Shown here: one piece after another, positions 43,122-52,906 of the stretch
How the letters are laid out: every line of letters begins with the position of its first letter
Numbering within the stretch: the stretch's first letter is position 1
DNA from: Flagellimonas sediminis
GTDB lineage: Bacteria; Bacteroidota; Bacteroidia; Flavobacteriales; Flavobacteriaceae
Direction of reading: 5' to 3'
DNA: 64,000 bases
NCBI RefSeq assembly: GCF_010500845.1
Contig: NZ_JAAAMI010000005.1
Coordinates: 62,001-126,000 of the forward strand
Position numbers and translations under genes: made by a program
The notes under the pieces: model-generated
The model's input: the letters and a program-made list of their open reading frames with translations, nothing else
Databases searched by the model: none
What the model was told of the DNA's origin: nothing

Positions 43122-45328
43122 GGTTTGGCAAACCGTGTTAAAAGTTCCCGTACTCTTCTGGTGTTTTCCACATGGTATCTGGCATGGGTCTTTTTGAGCC
43201 CCACTTTTACCGTTATGGCCGATTCAGGAAGTTCTTGGAACATAAACTCATCTGTCCAGTCGTCACCAATGGCAAAGACAAAATCGTAATCATCTTCACT
43301 CAACATCCGAGTGGCGGCACGTCCCTTGTTCACATTACTGCTCTTGATTTCCATGACCTTGTTACCGTTCAAGACACTAATGTCGTCATTTCCGATCAAA
43401 CTTCTAAGCACCGTGTTGAGCTCGGTGGCCCGTTTTTCGCCGAAATCGGGATCGGTGTTCCGGTAGTGCCAGGCCAAGGAATAGTTTTTCTCCTCAATGA
43501 AAGACCCCGGAGTCCTGTCCACAAAAGATTCCAAAACAGGTCTTATCTTGGCCATCCATTCCCCTTTTACCTGTTCCAACATTTTAAATTCCTGCCCTTC
43601 TCTGGAAATCCAAACCCCGTGCTCCACGATCATATTGTATTTTTTTGGAAGGAACCAACGCCCAAAAGTCTGTTTATCGCGCCCACTGATCAGAAAAAGG
43701 GAGGTATCCTTTTGGTGCTGTAGCTGGTCCAAAAGTTCATACAGTTCTTCATCTGGTGCTGCTTTTTGGGGGTCTTTGTGAAATCCGACCAAGGTGCCAT
43801 CATAATCCAGGAACAACAACCGTTTTTTTGCTTTTGTATATTCGTCGCCAATGTTGTTCAAGATGTCATTGGACATTTTCTGTGATATGAAGGAACTGCC
43901 CACATCTTTCTTCTCTTTCAATGCACGCATGAACTCCTTGGCCCATACTTCAACATTATAGCGTTCCAACCGGTTTTGAAGAAACTCGTTCCTCGCTATT
44001 TGTTCTTCAACGGGCATGTTCAAGGCTTTTTTCAAGGTGTCCGCCTGTTCCTCAAAATTGTTGGGGTTGATCAAAAGGGCTTCGTTCATTTCATAGGCCG
44101 AGCCTGCCATCTCACTTAGGATAAGGACACCGGTCTTGTCGGTCCGTGTGGCGATATATTCCTTGGCGACGAGGTTCATGCCATCCCGAAGGGGCGTTAA
44201 CCAGGCAATATCACTTGAGGTATATAGGTCTATAAGGTTATCAAATGGCAACGAGCGGTAAAAATACCAAATCGGGGTCCAATTTACCGTGGATAGTTCC
44301 CCGTTGATGCGCCCGACCAATTCATCAATCTCTTTTTTCAGCAACTGGTATTGGGGCACATTGGAACGCGATGGAACGGCCAACATGATCAATCGTACCT
44401 TTTCCCTGTATTCAGGATACTTGTTCAAAAAATATTCAAAAGCGTTGATACGCTTTGCGATACCCTTGCTATAATCCAAACGATCTATAGACAAAATGAG
44501 TTTGGTATCGGGTGCAGAGGCCTTGTGGTTATCCAGCCGCATTTGCAGGTCACTGCGTTCGTCTTCACTTTTTGAGGAATGCAGGATGGCGGCATCCCTA
44601 AATTTTTTGTAGTCGATTCCCATAGGGAAAGAATCCACTTTAATTACCCTGTTGTCCAAATAAATATCATTGAAACTTACATCCAAGCCCAACAACCTTC
44701 TTACGGAACTCAGAAAATGTCGTTCGTAGTCATAGGTATGGAACCCGATCAAGTCGGAACCCAACAAGCCTTCCAATATCTCTTCACGCCAGGGCAGGGT
44801 CCTAAAGATTTCGTAGGAAGGAAAGGGGATGTGCAAAAAGAAACCAATAGTGGTATTGGGGCGTTTTTCACGAACCATTTGGGGCACGAGCATCAATTGG
44901 TAATCGTGCACCCAGATGGTGTCGTCCTCGTCCGACTGTTCTATAATGGCATCGGCAAATTTTTGGTTAACGGCTTTGTAGGTGTTCCAAAAATCAAGCT
45001 CGAACTCAGAATATTCCAAAAAATAGTGGAACAGGGGCCAAACCGTTCGATTGCTAAAACCGAAGTAAAAACCTTCTATTTCTTCGGCATTGAGTTTTAC
45101 ATTGGCACAACCGTTCTCGGCCAATGCCTTGTCGATATCCTTCTCCAATTCAGGAGGGGTTTCTTCATCGGTAAGTCCCGACCACCCGATCCAGAGCCCA
45201 TCGCTTCCACTGTGAACTGATTTCATTCCGGTGGCCAAACCTCCTACACTTGGTATAGCATTGATGGTTCCATTGCTAATTTGTAATTGAACAGGTAGTC
45301 GATTTGAAATAATGATAGTTTTGCCCAT
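43118..45328 (-). CDS. Bifunctional trehalose-6-phosphate synthase/phosphatase
   Basis: A 736-residue cytosolic enzyme fusing OtsA and OtsB. The N-terminal GT20 domain (about 1-470) has TIIISNRLPVQLQ, SVGGLATGMKSVH, WVHDYQLMLVPQMVRE, FFLHIPFPSYEIFRTLPWRE and LSIDRLDYSKGI. The C-terminal HAD phosphatase starts LLFLDYDGTLVGFHKDP near residue 505 and ends FAIGDDWTDEFMFQ. It makes trehalose from UDP-glucose (or another NDP-glucose) and glucose-6-phosphate, an osmolyte suited to a marine bacterium. It heads the minus-strand transcript. The divergent GH15 gene starts about 100 bases away. Confidence 0.97.
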   Translation of the reverse strand: MGKTIIISNRLPVQLQISNGTINAIPSVGGLATGMKSVHSGSDGLWIGWSGLTDEETPPELEKDIDKALAENGCANVKLNAEEIEGFYFGFSNRTVWPLFHYFLEYSEFELDFWNTYKAVNQKFADAIIEQSDEDDTIWVHDYQLMLVPQMVREKRPNTTIGFFLHIPFPSYEIFRTLPWREEILEGLLGSDLIGFHTYDYERHFLSSVRRLLGLDVSFNDIYLDNRVIKVDSFPMGIDYKKFRDAAILHSSKSEDERSDLQMRLDNHKASAPDTKLILSIDRLDYSKGIAKRINAFEYFLNKYPEYREKVRLIMLAVPSRSNVPQYQLLKKEIDELVGRINGELSTVNWTPIWYFYRSLPFDNLIDLYTSSDIAWLTPLRDGMNLVAKEYIATRTDKTGVLILSEMAGSAYEMNEALLINPNNFEEQADTLKKALNMPVEEQIARNEFLQNRLERYNVEVWAKEFMRALKEKKDVGSSFISQKMSNDILNNIGDEYTKAKKRLLFLDYDGTLVGFHKDPQKAAPDEELYELLDQLQHQKDTSLFLISGRDKQTFGRWFLPKKYNMIVEHGVWISREGQEFKMLEQVKGEWMAKIRPVLESFVDRTPGSFIEEKNYSLAWHYRNTDPDFGEKRATELNTVLRSLIGNDDISVLNGNKVMEIKSSNVNKGRAATRMLSEDDYDFVFAIGDDWTDEFMFQELPESAITVKVGLKKTHARYHVENTRRVRELLTRFAKP

Positions 45329-45430
45329 AAAAGGATGGTTTTGTCAGATTTTAATTTTTTGTTTCTTTAAATTTCGGGAAATTCGACCGCAAAACCAATT
45401 TGTTCTAACCCTTTTGAGAATATTTAGCCT

Positions 45431-47230
45431 ATGGATAACCTGAATTATGGAATTATCGGCAATTGTCGGAGTGCAGCCTTGATATCCAAGGAAGGTTCAT
45501 TGGATTGGTGCTGTTTGCCCGAATTTGACTCCACATCTGTCTTTGCAAAATTGCTGGATGAGGGGAAAGGTGGCAGTTTCGGGATACTTCCAAAGGGGAA
45601 TTACAAAGTGGAACAACGCTATCATAAGGATACTGCCATTCTGGTTACCCGGTTTTCGGATGGGAACGATGTTTTTGAAGTGCACGATTTTATGCCCAGG
45701 CACCACAAAATGAACGGAAAATATTTGGCGCCACCGGAAATTATCCGTTTTTTAAAGTACGTTTCTGGAAGTCCCAGATTTTCGGTGAAGTACGATCCCA
45801 AACTGGAGTATGCCATGGGGGAGACCAAACACTTTATCAAAAGGGATTTTATTGCCAGCCTTACCCATGAACAAAAGTACGATACCTTATTCCTGTACAC
45901 TTCATTTGACAAAAAGGCGGTGTTGGATGGAAAGGATATGCTTTTGAAAGAGGATGGGTATTTCTTGATATGCTACCACGAGAAAATTTTGAAACCCTCA
46001 ACGGAAAAAATGGCCCTGGAACTTGAACGGACCAAGGTATATTGGTTGGATTGGGTGGACAAAACCCCAACTTACAAAAAATTCAACGATCAGATTGTTA
46101 GAAGTGCTATTACCCTAAAGATGCTCACCTATGACAAGACCGGTGCCGTATTGGCGGCAGCTACAACTTCATTGCCAGAGACCATTGGAGAAGTCCGAAA
46201 TTGGGACTATCGTTTTTGCTGGATACGCGATGCATCCATGGTGATCAAAGTAGTTTCGGAACTAGGCCATAAGAATTCCGCCAAGCGTTTTCTTCAGTTT
46301 ATCATTGACCTGATGCCCGATAAGGATGAAAAGTTGCAGATCATGTATGGCATCAACAAGGAGAAAAACCTTACCGAAATCACTTTGGACCATTTGGACG
46401 GGTACAAAGGATCTAAACCGGTTCGTATCGGGAATGCGGCCTATATGCAAAAGCAGAACGACATCTATGGCATTTTGATGGATGTGATCTATGAGCAGAT
46501 ACGATCTTTTAGCAACGATATAGAGAATGTGGAAGAACTTTGGAGTATTACCAAAGGCATTGTTTGGATCGTTGGCAATCACTGGCAAGAACCGGACAAA
46601 GGTATTTGGGAGTTCCGTGGGGAAGATCGCCATTTCACCTTTTCCAAGGTATTGTGTTGGGTTGCCTTGGACAGGGCCATAAAAGTGGCCAAGATGTTCG
46701 GGAAGACTCACAAGATCGAAAAATGGACGGCTTTGGAGCAGCAAATCAAGGAGGATATCCATAAAAATGCCTGGAACAATGACATCAATGCCTTTGTACA
46801 GTCCTATGGGTCCCGTCACTTGGACGCATCGGTGCTACTTATGGAATCTTACGGATTCATACATGCCAGGGACCCAAAGTATGTGAGCACGGTCAGGGCC
46901 ATTGAAGAGGGACTTAACAACGACGGACTTTTATATCGCTATAAAAATGAGGATGATTTTGGGTTGCCTTCATCATCCTTCACCATATGTACGTTTTGGT
47001 TCATCAACAGTCTGTTCAAAATAGGGGAAGAGGAGAAGGCGTTGGAATATTTTGAACGCTTATTGGGGTATAGCAACCATTTGGGGCTATTCAGTGAGGA
47101 TATCGATTTTAAGACGAAACGATTGTTGGGAAACATGCCGCAGGCATATTCACATTTGGCGTTGATCGAATGTGCCATCAATTTTTCAAGAAAAGAGAGT
47201 GACGAACGGATTTTGGAATCCATTAGTTGA
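45431..47230 (+). CDS. GH15-family glucoamylase/trehalase-like enzyme
   Basis: A 599-residue cytosolic glycoside hydrolase. The N-terminal beta-sandwich has YGIIGNCRSAALISKEGSLD and WCCLPEFDSTSVFAKLLDEG. The (alpha/alpha)6 barrel has the catalytic-site stretches TTSLPETIGEVRNWDYRFCW, IRDASMVIKVVSELGHKNSA, HWQEPDKGIWEFRGEDRHFT and the final IDFKTKRLLGNMPQAYSHLA. Bacterial members include mycobacterial trehalases. Divergence from trehalose-6-phosphate synthase/phosphatase points to trehalose hydrolysis rather than starch breakdown. No signal peptide is present, which supports an intracellular substrate. Confidence 0.94.
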   Translation: MDNLNYGIIGNCRSAALISKEGSLDWCCLPEFDSTSVFAKLLDEGKGGSFGILPKGNYKVEQRYHKDTAILVTRFSDGNDVFEVHDFMPRHHKMNGKYLAPPEIIRFLKYVSGSPRFSVKYDPKLEYAMGETKHFIKRDFIASLTHEQKYDTLFLYTSFDKKAVLDGKDMLLKEDGYFLICYHEKILKPSTEKMALELERTKVYWLDWVDKTPTYKKFNDQIVRSAITLKMLTYDKTGAVLAAATTSLPETIGEVRNWDYRFCWIRDASMVIKVVSELGHKNSAKRFLQFIIDLMPDKDEKLQIMYGINKEKNLTEITLDHLDGYKGSKPVRIGNAAYMQKQNDIYGILMDVIYEQIRSFSNDIENVEELWSITKGIVWIVGNHWQEPDKGIWEFRGEDRHFTFSKVLCWVALDRAIKVAKMFGKTHKIEKWTALEQQIKEDIHKNAWNNDINAFVQSYGSRHLDASVLLMESYGFIHARDPKYVSTVRAIEEGLNNDGLLYRYKNEDDFGLPSSSFTICTFWFINSLFKIGEEEKALEYFERLLGYSNHLGLFSEDIDFKTKRLLGNMPQAYSHLALIECAINFSRKESDERILESIS

Positions 47231-47261
47231 CATGCGTTCTGTGATACTAAGATCATGTCGC

Positions 47262-47306
47262 CTTGAGCGGAGTCAAGAGGTTTTTGGGTCTCGACTGCGC
47301 TCGACC
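47262..47306. repeat. Dispersed palindromic intergenic repeat, copy 1
   Basis: GAGCGGAGTC-AAGAG and CTC-GACTGCGCTC form imperfect inverted arms around a short spacer. The core GAGCGGAGTCGAGA/TCTCGACTCCGCTC type recurs at 61.3 kb and in degenerate form at 53.6 kb, all between genes. Confidence 0.65.
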
Positions 47307-47324
47307 TGAGAATGAAGAAAATAA

Positions 47325-47350
47325 AAAACGCCCCATTTCGGGGCGTTTTT
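47325..47350. terminator. Bidirectional terminator between GH15 and fadE
   Basis: AAAACGCCCC-ATTTC-GGGGCGTTTT is a perfect 10-bp stem flanked by extra A and T on each side, between convergent genes. Confidence 0.93.
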
Positions 47351-47386
47351 CAAATCCTATGGGTTTTCATCCCAGCAAAATTTGAA

Positions 47387-49195
47387 TTAGTCAAAGGTAT
47401 ACCCGTTATCTGCGGCTACTTTGTCAGCGATTTGCGTACGTAAGGCCACAACATTGGGTTGGTTCGTATACTTGGTGAAGCGTTTCAATCCCATCAACAT
47501 CATACGTTGTTCATCTCCCTCAGCAAAGGAAACAATTCCTTCCTTGGCTTTTTGTTGAATGATGTCGACAGCCCTGTACAAATACAGTTTGGACATGGCA
47601 ATTTGGGTGGCTTGGGCTTCTTCACCAAAGCGTTTTGCATTTTTCTCGGTACGAAGGATGGCGGATTCTGCCATATATACTTGGATCAAGATATCGGAAG
47701 CGGCCATCAACAACATTTGATGCTCTTCCAGATCTGGGCCGAACTTTTGTACGGCACTTCCGGCCACCATCAAGAATACTTTTTTCAAGCGGGCGATCAT
47801 GTCCTTTTCTTCAGCAAAAAGAGCTGAAAAATCAGGGGTGTCAAAAGAAGGGATTCCCATCAACTCTTCTCCTACAGCGGTGGCGGGACCTAAAAGGTCC
47901 ACATGGCCTTTCATGGCCTTTTTTACCAACATGCCAACGGACAACATTCGGTTGATTTCGTTGGTGCCTTCATAAATCCTTGAAATACGGGCATCCCTCC
48001 ATGCTTTTTCCATGGGCGTATCGGCGCTGAAGCCCATTCCACCAAAAATCTGGATACCTTCATCCGTGGTGTGCTGTACGTGCTCGGAAACGGCCACTTT
48101 CAAAATGGAACATTCAATAGCATATTCTTCCACACCCTTAAGTTCTGCCTCTTGGTGGGAGTTGCCACTTGCCTCACGTAATGCAATGCGATCTTCAATG
48201 TTTTTGGCGGCACGGTAACAGGCAGATTCATCCACATAAGCGTTGGTTGCCATATCGGCGATCTTTGCCTTGATGGCACCAAAGTTGATGATCGGCGTCT
48301 TGAACTGGATACGCTCGTTGGCATATTTGGTAGCTTCGTTCACAATGCGACGTTGGGCCTCCAAACAAGCCGCGGCCAATTTGATCCTACCAATGTTCAA
48401 GGCATTCATGGCAATCTTGAAACCATTACCTCTTTCGGAAAGCATGTTTTCTACGGGAACTTTGGTCTCGTTGAAGAACACTTGGCGGGTAGAGGAGGAG
48501 TGGATACCCAATTTCTTCTCTTCATCACCTAAGGTGATACCATTGCTCGGGTCGTTTTCCACGATGAAACCCGTAATGTTCTTATCGTCCTCGATACGTG
48601 CAAACACGATGAACATATTGCAGAATCCCGCATTGGAGATCCACATTTTTTGTCCCGTGATGCTGTAGAATTTACTATCCGCAGAAAGTACTGCCTTGGT
48701 TTTTCCGGAATTGGCATCGGAACCGGCACCGGGCTCTGTCAAGCAATAAGCACCGAACCATTCGCCAGTAGCTAATCTTGGCACATATTTTTGTTTTTGC
48801 TCTTCGGTTCCGTACAAGGTGATTGGCATGGTGCCAATCCCGGTGTGCGCTCCGAATGCGGTGCTAAAAGAACCTGTGGCCCCGGAAATGTAGTCGCAGA
48901 CCAACATGGTGGACACGAATCCCATGCCCATTCCGCCATAGGCCTCTGGTACGGCAACGCTTAAAAGTCCCAGTTCCCCGGCCTTTTTCATGCACTCTTC
49001 GGTGTAGGCGTAATCTTTTTTCTCAAAACGTTCCCAATGTGCCCAAAGTTCCCGATCTACAAATTCCTTGGTACTTTCACGCATCATTTTTTGTTCTTCG
49101 TTGAGGTCTTCCAAGGTGAACACATCTTCACAGTTGGTCTCCTTGACCAAAAATTGACCTCCTCTCAATATGTCTTTTTCCATTGTATCGCTCAT
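47387..49195 (-). CDS. fadE: Acyl-CoA dehydrogenase, FadE type
   Basis: A 602-residue flavoprotein that carries out the first step of beta-oxidation (acyl-CoA to enoyl-CoA). The N-terminal, middle and C-terminal ACAD domains are followed by about 170 extra residues. Key stretches are GTMPITLYGTEEQKQKYVPR, CLTEPGAGSDANSGKTKAVL, QKMWISNAGFCNMFIVFARI and ARISRIYEGTNEINRMLSVG, the last with the probable catalytic Glu in YEGTNE. The length and order match Bacillus FadE-type enzymes (about 594 residues). It is the last gene of the fadN-fadA-fadE unit, 21 bases after fadA. Confidence 0.95.
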   Translation of the reverse strand: MSDTMEKDILRGGQFLVKETNCEDVFTLEDLNEEQKMMRESTKEFVDRELWAHWERFEKKDYAYTEECMKKAGELGLLSVAVPEAYGGMGMGFVSTMLVCDYISGATGSFSTAFGAHTGIGTMPITLYGTEEQKQKYVPRLATGEWFGAYCLTEPGAGSDANSGKTKAVLSADSKFYSITGQKMWISNAGFCNMFIVFARIEDDKNITGFIVENDPSNGITLGDEEKKLGIHSSSTRQVFFNETKVPVENMLSERGNGFKIAMNALNIGRIKLAAACLEAQRRIVNEATKYANERIQFKTPIINFGAIKAKIADMATNAYVDESACYRAAKNIEDRIALREASGNSHQEAELKGVEEYAIECSILKVAVSEHVQHTTDEGIQIFGGMGFSADTPMEKAWRDARISRIYEGTNEINRMLSVGMLVKKAMKGHVDLLGPATAVGEELMGIPSFDTPDFSALFAEEKDMIARLKKVFLMVAGSAVQKFGPDLEEHQMLLMAASDILIQVYMAESAILRTEKNAKRFGEEAQATQIAMSKLYLYRAVDIIQQKAKEGIVSFAEGDEQRMMLMGLKRFTKYTNQPNVVALRTQIADKVAADNGYTFD

Positions 49196-49216
49196 GGCTA
49201 ATGTTGTTTAGTAATT

Positions 49217-50407
49217 TTAGTTTAAAAATTCATAGATGCCTGCTGCACCTTGACCTGTACCTACGCACATGGTCACCATGCCGTATTTGCCTTTCATGTT
49301 GCGCTTTCGCATTTCATCAAAGAGCTGTACGGACAGTTTGGCTCCTGTACAACCCAGTGGGTGTCCCAAGGCAATGGCTCCTCCATTAACGTTCACAATG
49401 TCCTGGTTGAGTCCAAGCTCTCTGATGACCGCCAAGGATTGAGAAGCAAATGCTTCGTTCAATTCCATTAATTCGATATCTTTTTGCTGCAGGCCAGCTT
49501 GTTTCAATGCCTTTGGAATGGCTTTCACTGGTCCAATCCCCATGATACGTGGTTCCACACCGGCTGCGGCATAGTTGACCAAGCGGGATATAGGTTCCAA
49601 ATTCAGTTCTTTGACCATTTCTTCGCTCATGACCATTACAAAAGCGGCTCCATCACTCATTTGTGAGGAGTTCCCTGCGGTGACACTTCCATCCGCAGCA
49701 AAAACGGGTCTCAATTTATTGAGGGTTGCAATATTGGTGTCTGCTCTTGGTCCTTCATCTTTGTTGACAGTATAGGTTGTGGTCTCTTTTTTACCCGCGG
49801 CATTCACAAAGGTATGCTCCACTTCTATCGGCACGATTTGGTCTTGAAAACGGTTTTCTTCTTGGGCCTTCAAGGCTTTCATATGGGAGTTGTAGGCAAA
49901 AATATCCTGGTCTTCCCGTGAAACGTTGAATTGCTTGGCCACTGCTTCCGCAGTAAGACCCATTCCCCAGTAATAGTCCTCATGACCTTCTTTGGCCGTG
50001 GCATAATCGGGAGTAGGTTTATAGCCTCCCATGGGGATGTAGCTCATACTCTCTGCACCACCGGCAATGATACAATCTGCCATTCCCGATTGGATTTTGG
50101 CCGTTGCAATGCCGATGGTCTCCAAACCGGAAGCACAGTATCGGTTTACCGTTACCCCTGGAACATCGTCAATATTGAGGCCCATCAAGGAAATCAATCG
50201 GGCCATGTTAAGTCCTTGTTCCGCCTCTGGCATAGCATTTCCCACAATCACGTCATCAATACGTTTTTTGTCCAGTTGGGGGAGTTCCTTCATCATATAT
50301 TCAATGGTCTCGGCGGCCAGTTCATCGGGTCGCTTGAACCTGAACAAACCTCTCGGGGCCTTGCCCACGGCCGTTCTGTATGCTTTTACTATATATGCTG
50401 TTTTCAT
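49217..50407 (-). CDS. fadA: Acetyl-CoA acyltransferase (3-ketoacyl-CoA thiolase)
   Basis: A 396-residue thiolase for the last step of beta-oxidation (3-ketoacyl-CoA plus CoA to acetyl-CoA). The acyl-binding Cys is Cys91 in [13 protein letters not shown]. The His of [18 protein letters not shown] and the second Cys of [17 protein letters not shown] complete the active site. It lies between fadN and fadE on the same strand. The gap upstream contains nested inverted repeats. Confidence 0.97.
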   Translation of the reverse strand: MKTAYIVKAYRTAVGKAPRGLFRFKRPDELAAETIEYMMKELPQLDKKRIDDVIVGNAMPEAEQGLNMARLISLMGLNIDDVPGVTVNRYCASGLETIGIATAKIQSGMADCIIAGGAESMSYIPMGGYKPTPDYATAKEGHEDYYWGMGLTAEAVAKQFNVSREDQDIFAYNSHMKALKAQEENRFQDQIVPIEVEHTFVNAAGKKETTTYTVNKDEGPRADTNIATLNKLRPVFAADGSVTAGNSSQMSDGAAFVMVMSEEMVKELNLEPISRLVNYAAAGVEPRIMGIGPVKAIPKALKQAGLQQKDIELMELNEAFASQSLAVIRELGLNQDIVNVNGGAIALGHPLGCTGAKLSVQLFDEMRKRNMKGKYGMVTMCVGTGQGAAGIYEFLN

Positions 50408-50437
50408 TTCTTTTTGGATTCTTTGATTTTTGGATTA

Positions 50438-50480
50438 CTGGATAGTCAGATATGTCTGTTCGAACAGTCTAATTATCCAG
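50438..50480. repeat. Nested inverted repeats in the fadN-fadA gap
   Basis: Outer arms CTGGATA/TATCCAG surround a 12-base palindrome CTGTTCGAACAG. The dyad stands about 30 bases before the fadA start. It could be an mRNA structure or a binding site; it is not like the MarR-linked palindrome. Confidence 0.4.
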
Positions 50481-50485
50481 ATTAT

Positions 50486-52891
50486 CTAATTCCTAAGGGG
50501 TTTTCCTGTTTTCAACATATGTTGGATACGTTCCAAGGTCTTCCTTTCGGTACAAAGGGAAAGAAAAGCTTCTCGCTCCAAGTCCAAAAGATACTGCTCC
50601 GTTACCAACGTAGGTTCGGACAGGTCTCCACCGGCCATCACATAGGCCAATTTATCGGCAATTTTCTTGTCGTGTTCCGAAATGTAATGACCCGCTTCCA
50701 TGGAATCGGTTCCCACCAAGAACATTCCCAAAGCTTGCTTGCCCAATACTTTTACATCCTTTCGCTTGACAGGTTTGGTATATCCTGCCTCTGCCATCAA
50801 CTTGGCATGCGCTTTGGCGGTTGCTATTTGACGGTCTTTGTTGACCACAACCACATCCTTGCCTTTTTGAAGGACGCCTAGGTCGTATGCCTCGTAAGCT
50901 GAAGTGGATACTTTGGCCATACCGATGGTCAAGAAATATTCTTGGAGTACGTTCAGTTCCACATCATTCTTACGGAAGGTATCCGAAGCCCTCAAGGCCA
51001 TTTCCTTGGAGCCACCTCCGCCGGGAATCACCCCTACACCAAACTCCACCAATCCGATATAGGTTTCGGCAGCAGCCACCACTTTATCGGCGTGCATGGA
51101 AAGTTCACAACCACCACCCAAGGTCATCCCATGAGGTGCGGACACCGTAGGGATGGAAGAGTATCGCATCCGCATCATAGTATCCTGAAAGTATTTGATG
51201 GCCATGTTGAGCTCGTCGTATTCCTGCTCCACGGCCATCATAAAGATCATCCCGATATTGGCACCCACAGAGAAATTGGCTCCCTGATTACCGATGACCA
51301 ATCCCTGAAAATCCTTTTCGGCGAGGTCCACGGCTTTGTTCAATCCGGCCAAAACATCACCGCCAATGGTGTTCATTTTGGATTGGAACTCGCAGTTAAG
51401 AATACCATCACCCAAATCTTCGATGACCACACCACTGTTCTTGAAGACTTCGTTGGATTTACGAATATTGTCCAAAATGATGAAAGAATCTTGTCCTGGG
51501 ACTTTCTCCATGGACTTTTTGGAGATGTCATAGAAATAGGTAGCTCCATCTTTTACGGTGTAGAAGGAATTGACTCCCGCAGCCTTCATTTCGGTTATCC
51601 ATGCAGCAGCTTCCAAACCCTCAGCTTTGATAAGTTCGAGGCCTTTTTCCAGCCCAACGGCGTCCCAAATTTGGAAAGGACCGTGTTCCCAGCCGAAACC
51701 GGCCTTCATGGCATCATCTATCTTATAAAGTTCATCCGAAATTTCTGGAATCCTGTGCGTCACATAAGCAAAAAGCGCCCCGAAACTTTTTCTGTAAAAC
51801 TCACCGGCTTTATCTTTTCCACCTACTAAAACCGGGAAACGGTCAATGACCTTGTCAATAGTTTTGGTGAGCTCCAAAGAGGCAAACTTTGCACTTTTTT
51901 TGGTGCGATAGTCCATGGTGTCCAAATCAAGGGTAAGGATATCGCTCTTACCATCGTCCCCAGTCACCTTTTTGTAGAAGCCTTGCCCAGTTTTGCTGCC
52001 CAACCATTTGTTTTCCATCATGGTTTTGATGAAATCGGGTAGTTGGAACAGTTCATGGCGTTCGTCATCTTTGCAGTTTTCACTGATACCGTTGGCTACA
52101 TGGACCAACGTATCCAACCCGACAACATCAACAGTTCTGAAAGTGGCAGATTTTGGCCTCCCGATGACGGGTCCGGTTAATTTGTCCACTTCTTCCACAG
52201 TCATGCCAAGGTCTTTTACGGCATGGAAAAGACTTTGGATGCTGAAAATCCCGATGCGGTTCCCGATAAAGGCAGGGGTATCTTTGGCCACTACGGAAGT
52301 TTTCCCTAGGAATTGCTCCCCGTAACCGTTCAGGAAGTCTAAAACTTCTTGGGAGGTTTTAGGACCTGGGATGATCTCAAAAAGCTTTAGGTACCTCGCA
52401 GGGTTGAAAAAGTGCGTTCCACAAAAATGTTTTTGGAAATCCTCACTTCTTCCCTCGCTCATAAAGTGGATGGGAATACCTGAAGTGTTCGAGGTAATCA
52501 ATGTCCCTGGGGTCCTGTGCTTATCCAGATTTTCGAACACCTGTTTTTTAATGTCCAGCCGTTCCACCACCACTTCAATGATCCAATCCACTTGGGACAC
52601 TTTGGCAATATCGTCTTCCAAGTTCCCTGTGGTAATTCGATCAGCAAATTTTTGGTGATAGATGGGAGAGGGTTTGGATTTGAGTGCGGCAGCCAAGGAA
52701 TCGTTCACCAAACGGTTACGGACCACTTTATCTGCCAAGGTAAGCCCTTTTGCCTTTTCCTTGTCGTTGGGTTCACGCGGAACAATATCCAACAGCAATA
52801 CCTCGACCCCGATGTTGGCAAAGTGGCAGGCAATGCCACTCCCCATGATTCCGGAACCGATTACGGCAACTTTGTTTATACGCCTTTTCAT
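50486..52891 (-). CDS. fadN: 3-hydroxyacyl-CoA dehydrogenase/enoyl-CoA hydratase, FadN type
   Basis: An 801-residue bifunctional enzyme for steps two and three of beta-oxidation. Unlike FadB of enterics, the dehydrogenase is N-terminal: Rossmann VAVIGSGIMGSGIACHFANI (about 9-28), then CGTHFFNPARYLKLFEIIPG with the catalytic His. The hydratase lies near the C-terminus: VIGNQGANFSVGANIGMIFM, then LVEFGVGVIPGGGGSKEMAL with the catalytic Glu. This order is that of Bacillus FadN. It is the first enzyme gene after marR (15 bases), followed by fadA. Confidence 0.95.
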   Translation of the reverse strand: MKRRINKVAVIGSGIMGSGIACHFANIGVEVLLLDIVPREPNDKEKAKGLTLADKVVRNRLVNDSLAAALKSKPSPIYHQKFADRITTGNLEDDIAKVSQVDWIIEVVVERLDIKKQVFENLDKHRTPGTLITSNTSGIPIHFMSEGRSEDFQKHFCGTHFFNPARYLKLFEIIPGPKTSQEVLDFLNGYGEQFLGKTSVVAKDTPAFIGNRIGIFSIQSLFHAVKDLGMTVEEVDKLTGPVIGRPKSATFRTVDVVGLDTLVHVANGISENCKDDERHELFQLPDFIKTMMENKWLGSKTGQGFYKKVTGDDGKSDILTLDLDTMDYRTKKSAKFASLELTKTIDKVIDRFPVLVGGKDKAGEFYRKSFGALFAYVTHRIPEISDELYKIDDAMKAGFGWEHGPFQIWDAVGLEKGLELIKAEGLEAAAWITEMKAAGVNSFYTVKDGATYFYDISKKSMEKVPGQDSFIILDNIRKSNEVFKNSGVVIEDLGDGILNCEFQSKMNTIGGDVLAGLNKAVDLAEKDFQGLVIGNQGANFSVGANIGMIFMMAVEQEYDELNMAIKYFQDTMMRMRYSSIPTVSAPHGMTLGGGCELSMHADKVVAAAETYIGLVEFGVGVIPGGGGSKEMALRASDTFRKNDVELNVLQEYFLTIGMAKVSTSAYEAYDLGVLQKGKDVVVVNKDRQIATAKAHAKLMAEAGYTKPVKRKDVKVLGKQALGMFLVGTDSMEAGHYISEHDKKIADKLAYVMAGGDLSEPTLVTEQYLLDLEREAFLSLCTERKTLERIQHMLKTGKPLRN

Positions 52892-52906
52892 GTGCGGGTT
52901 TGTAAA

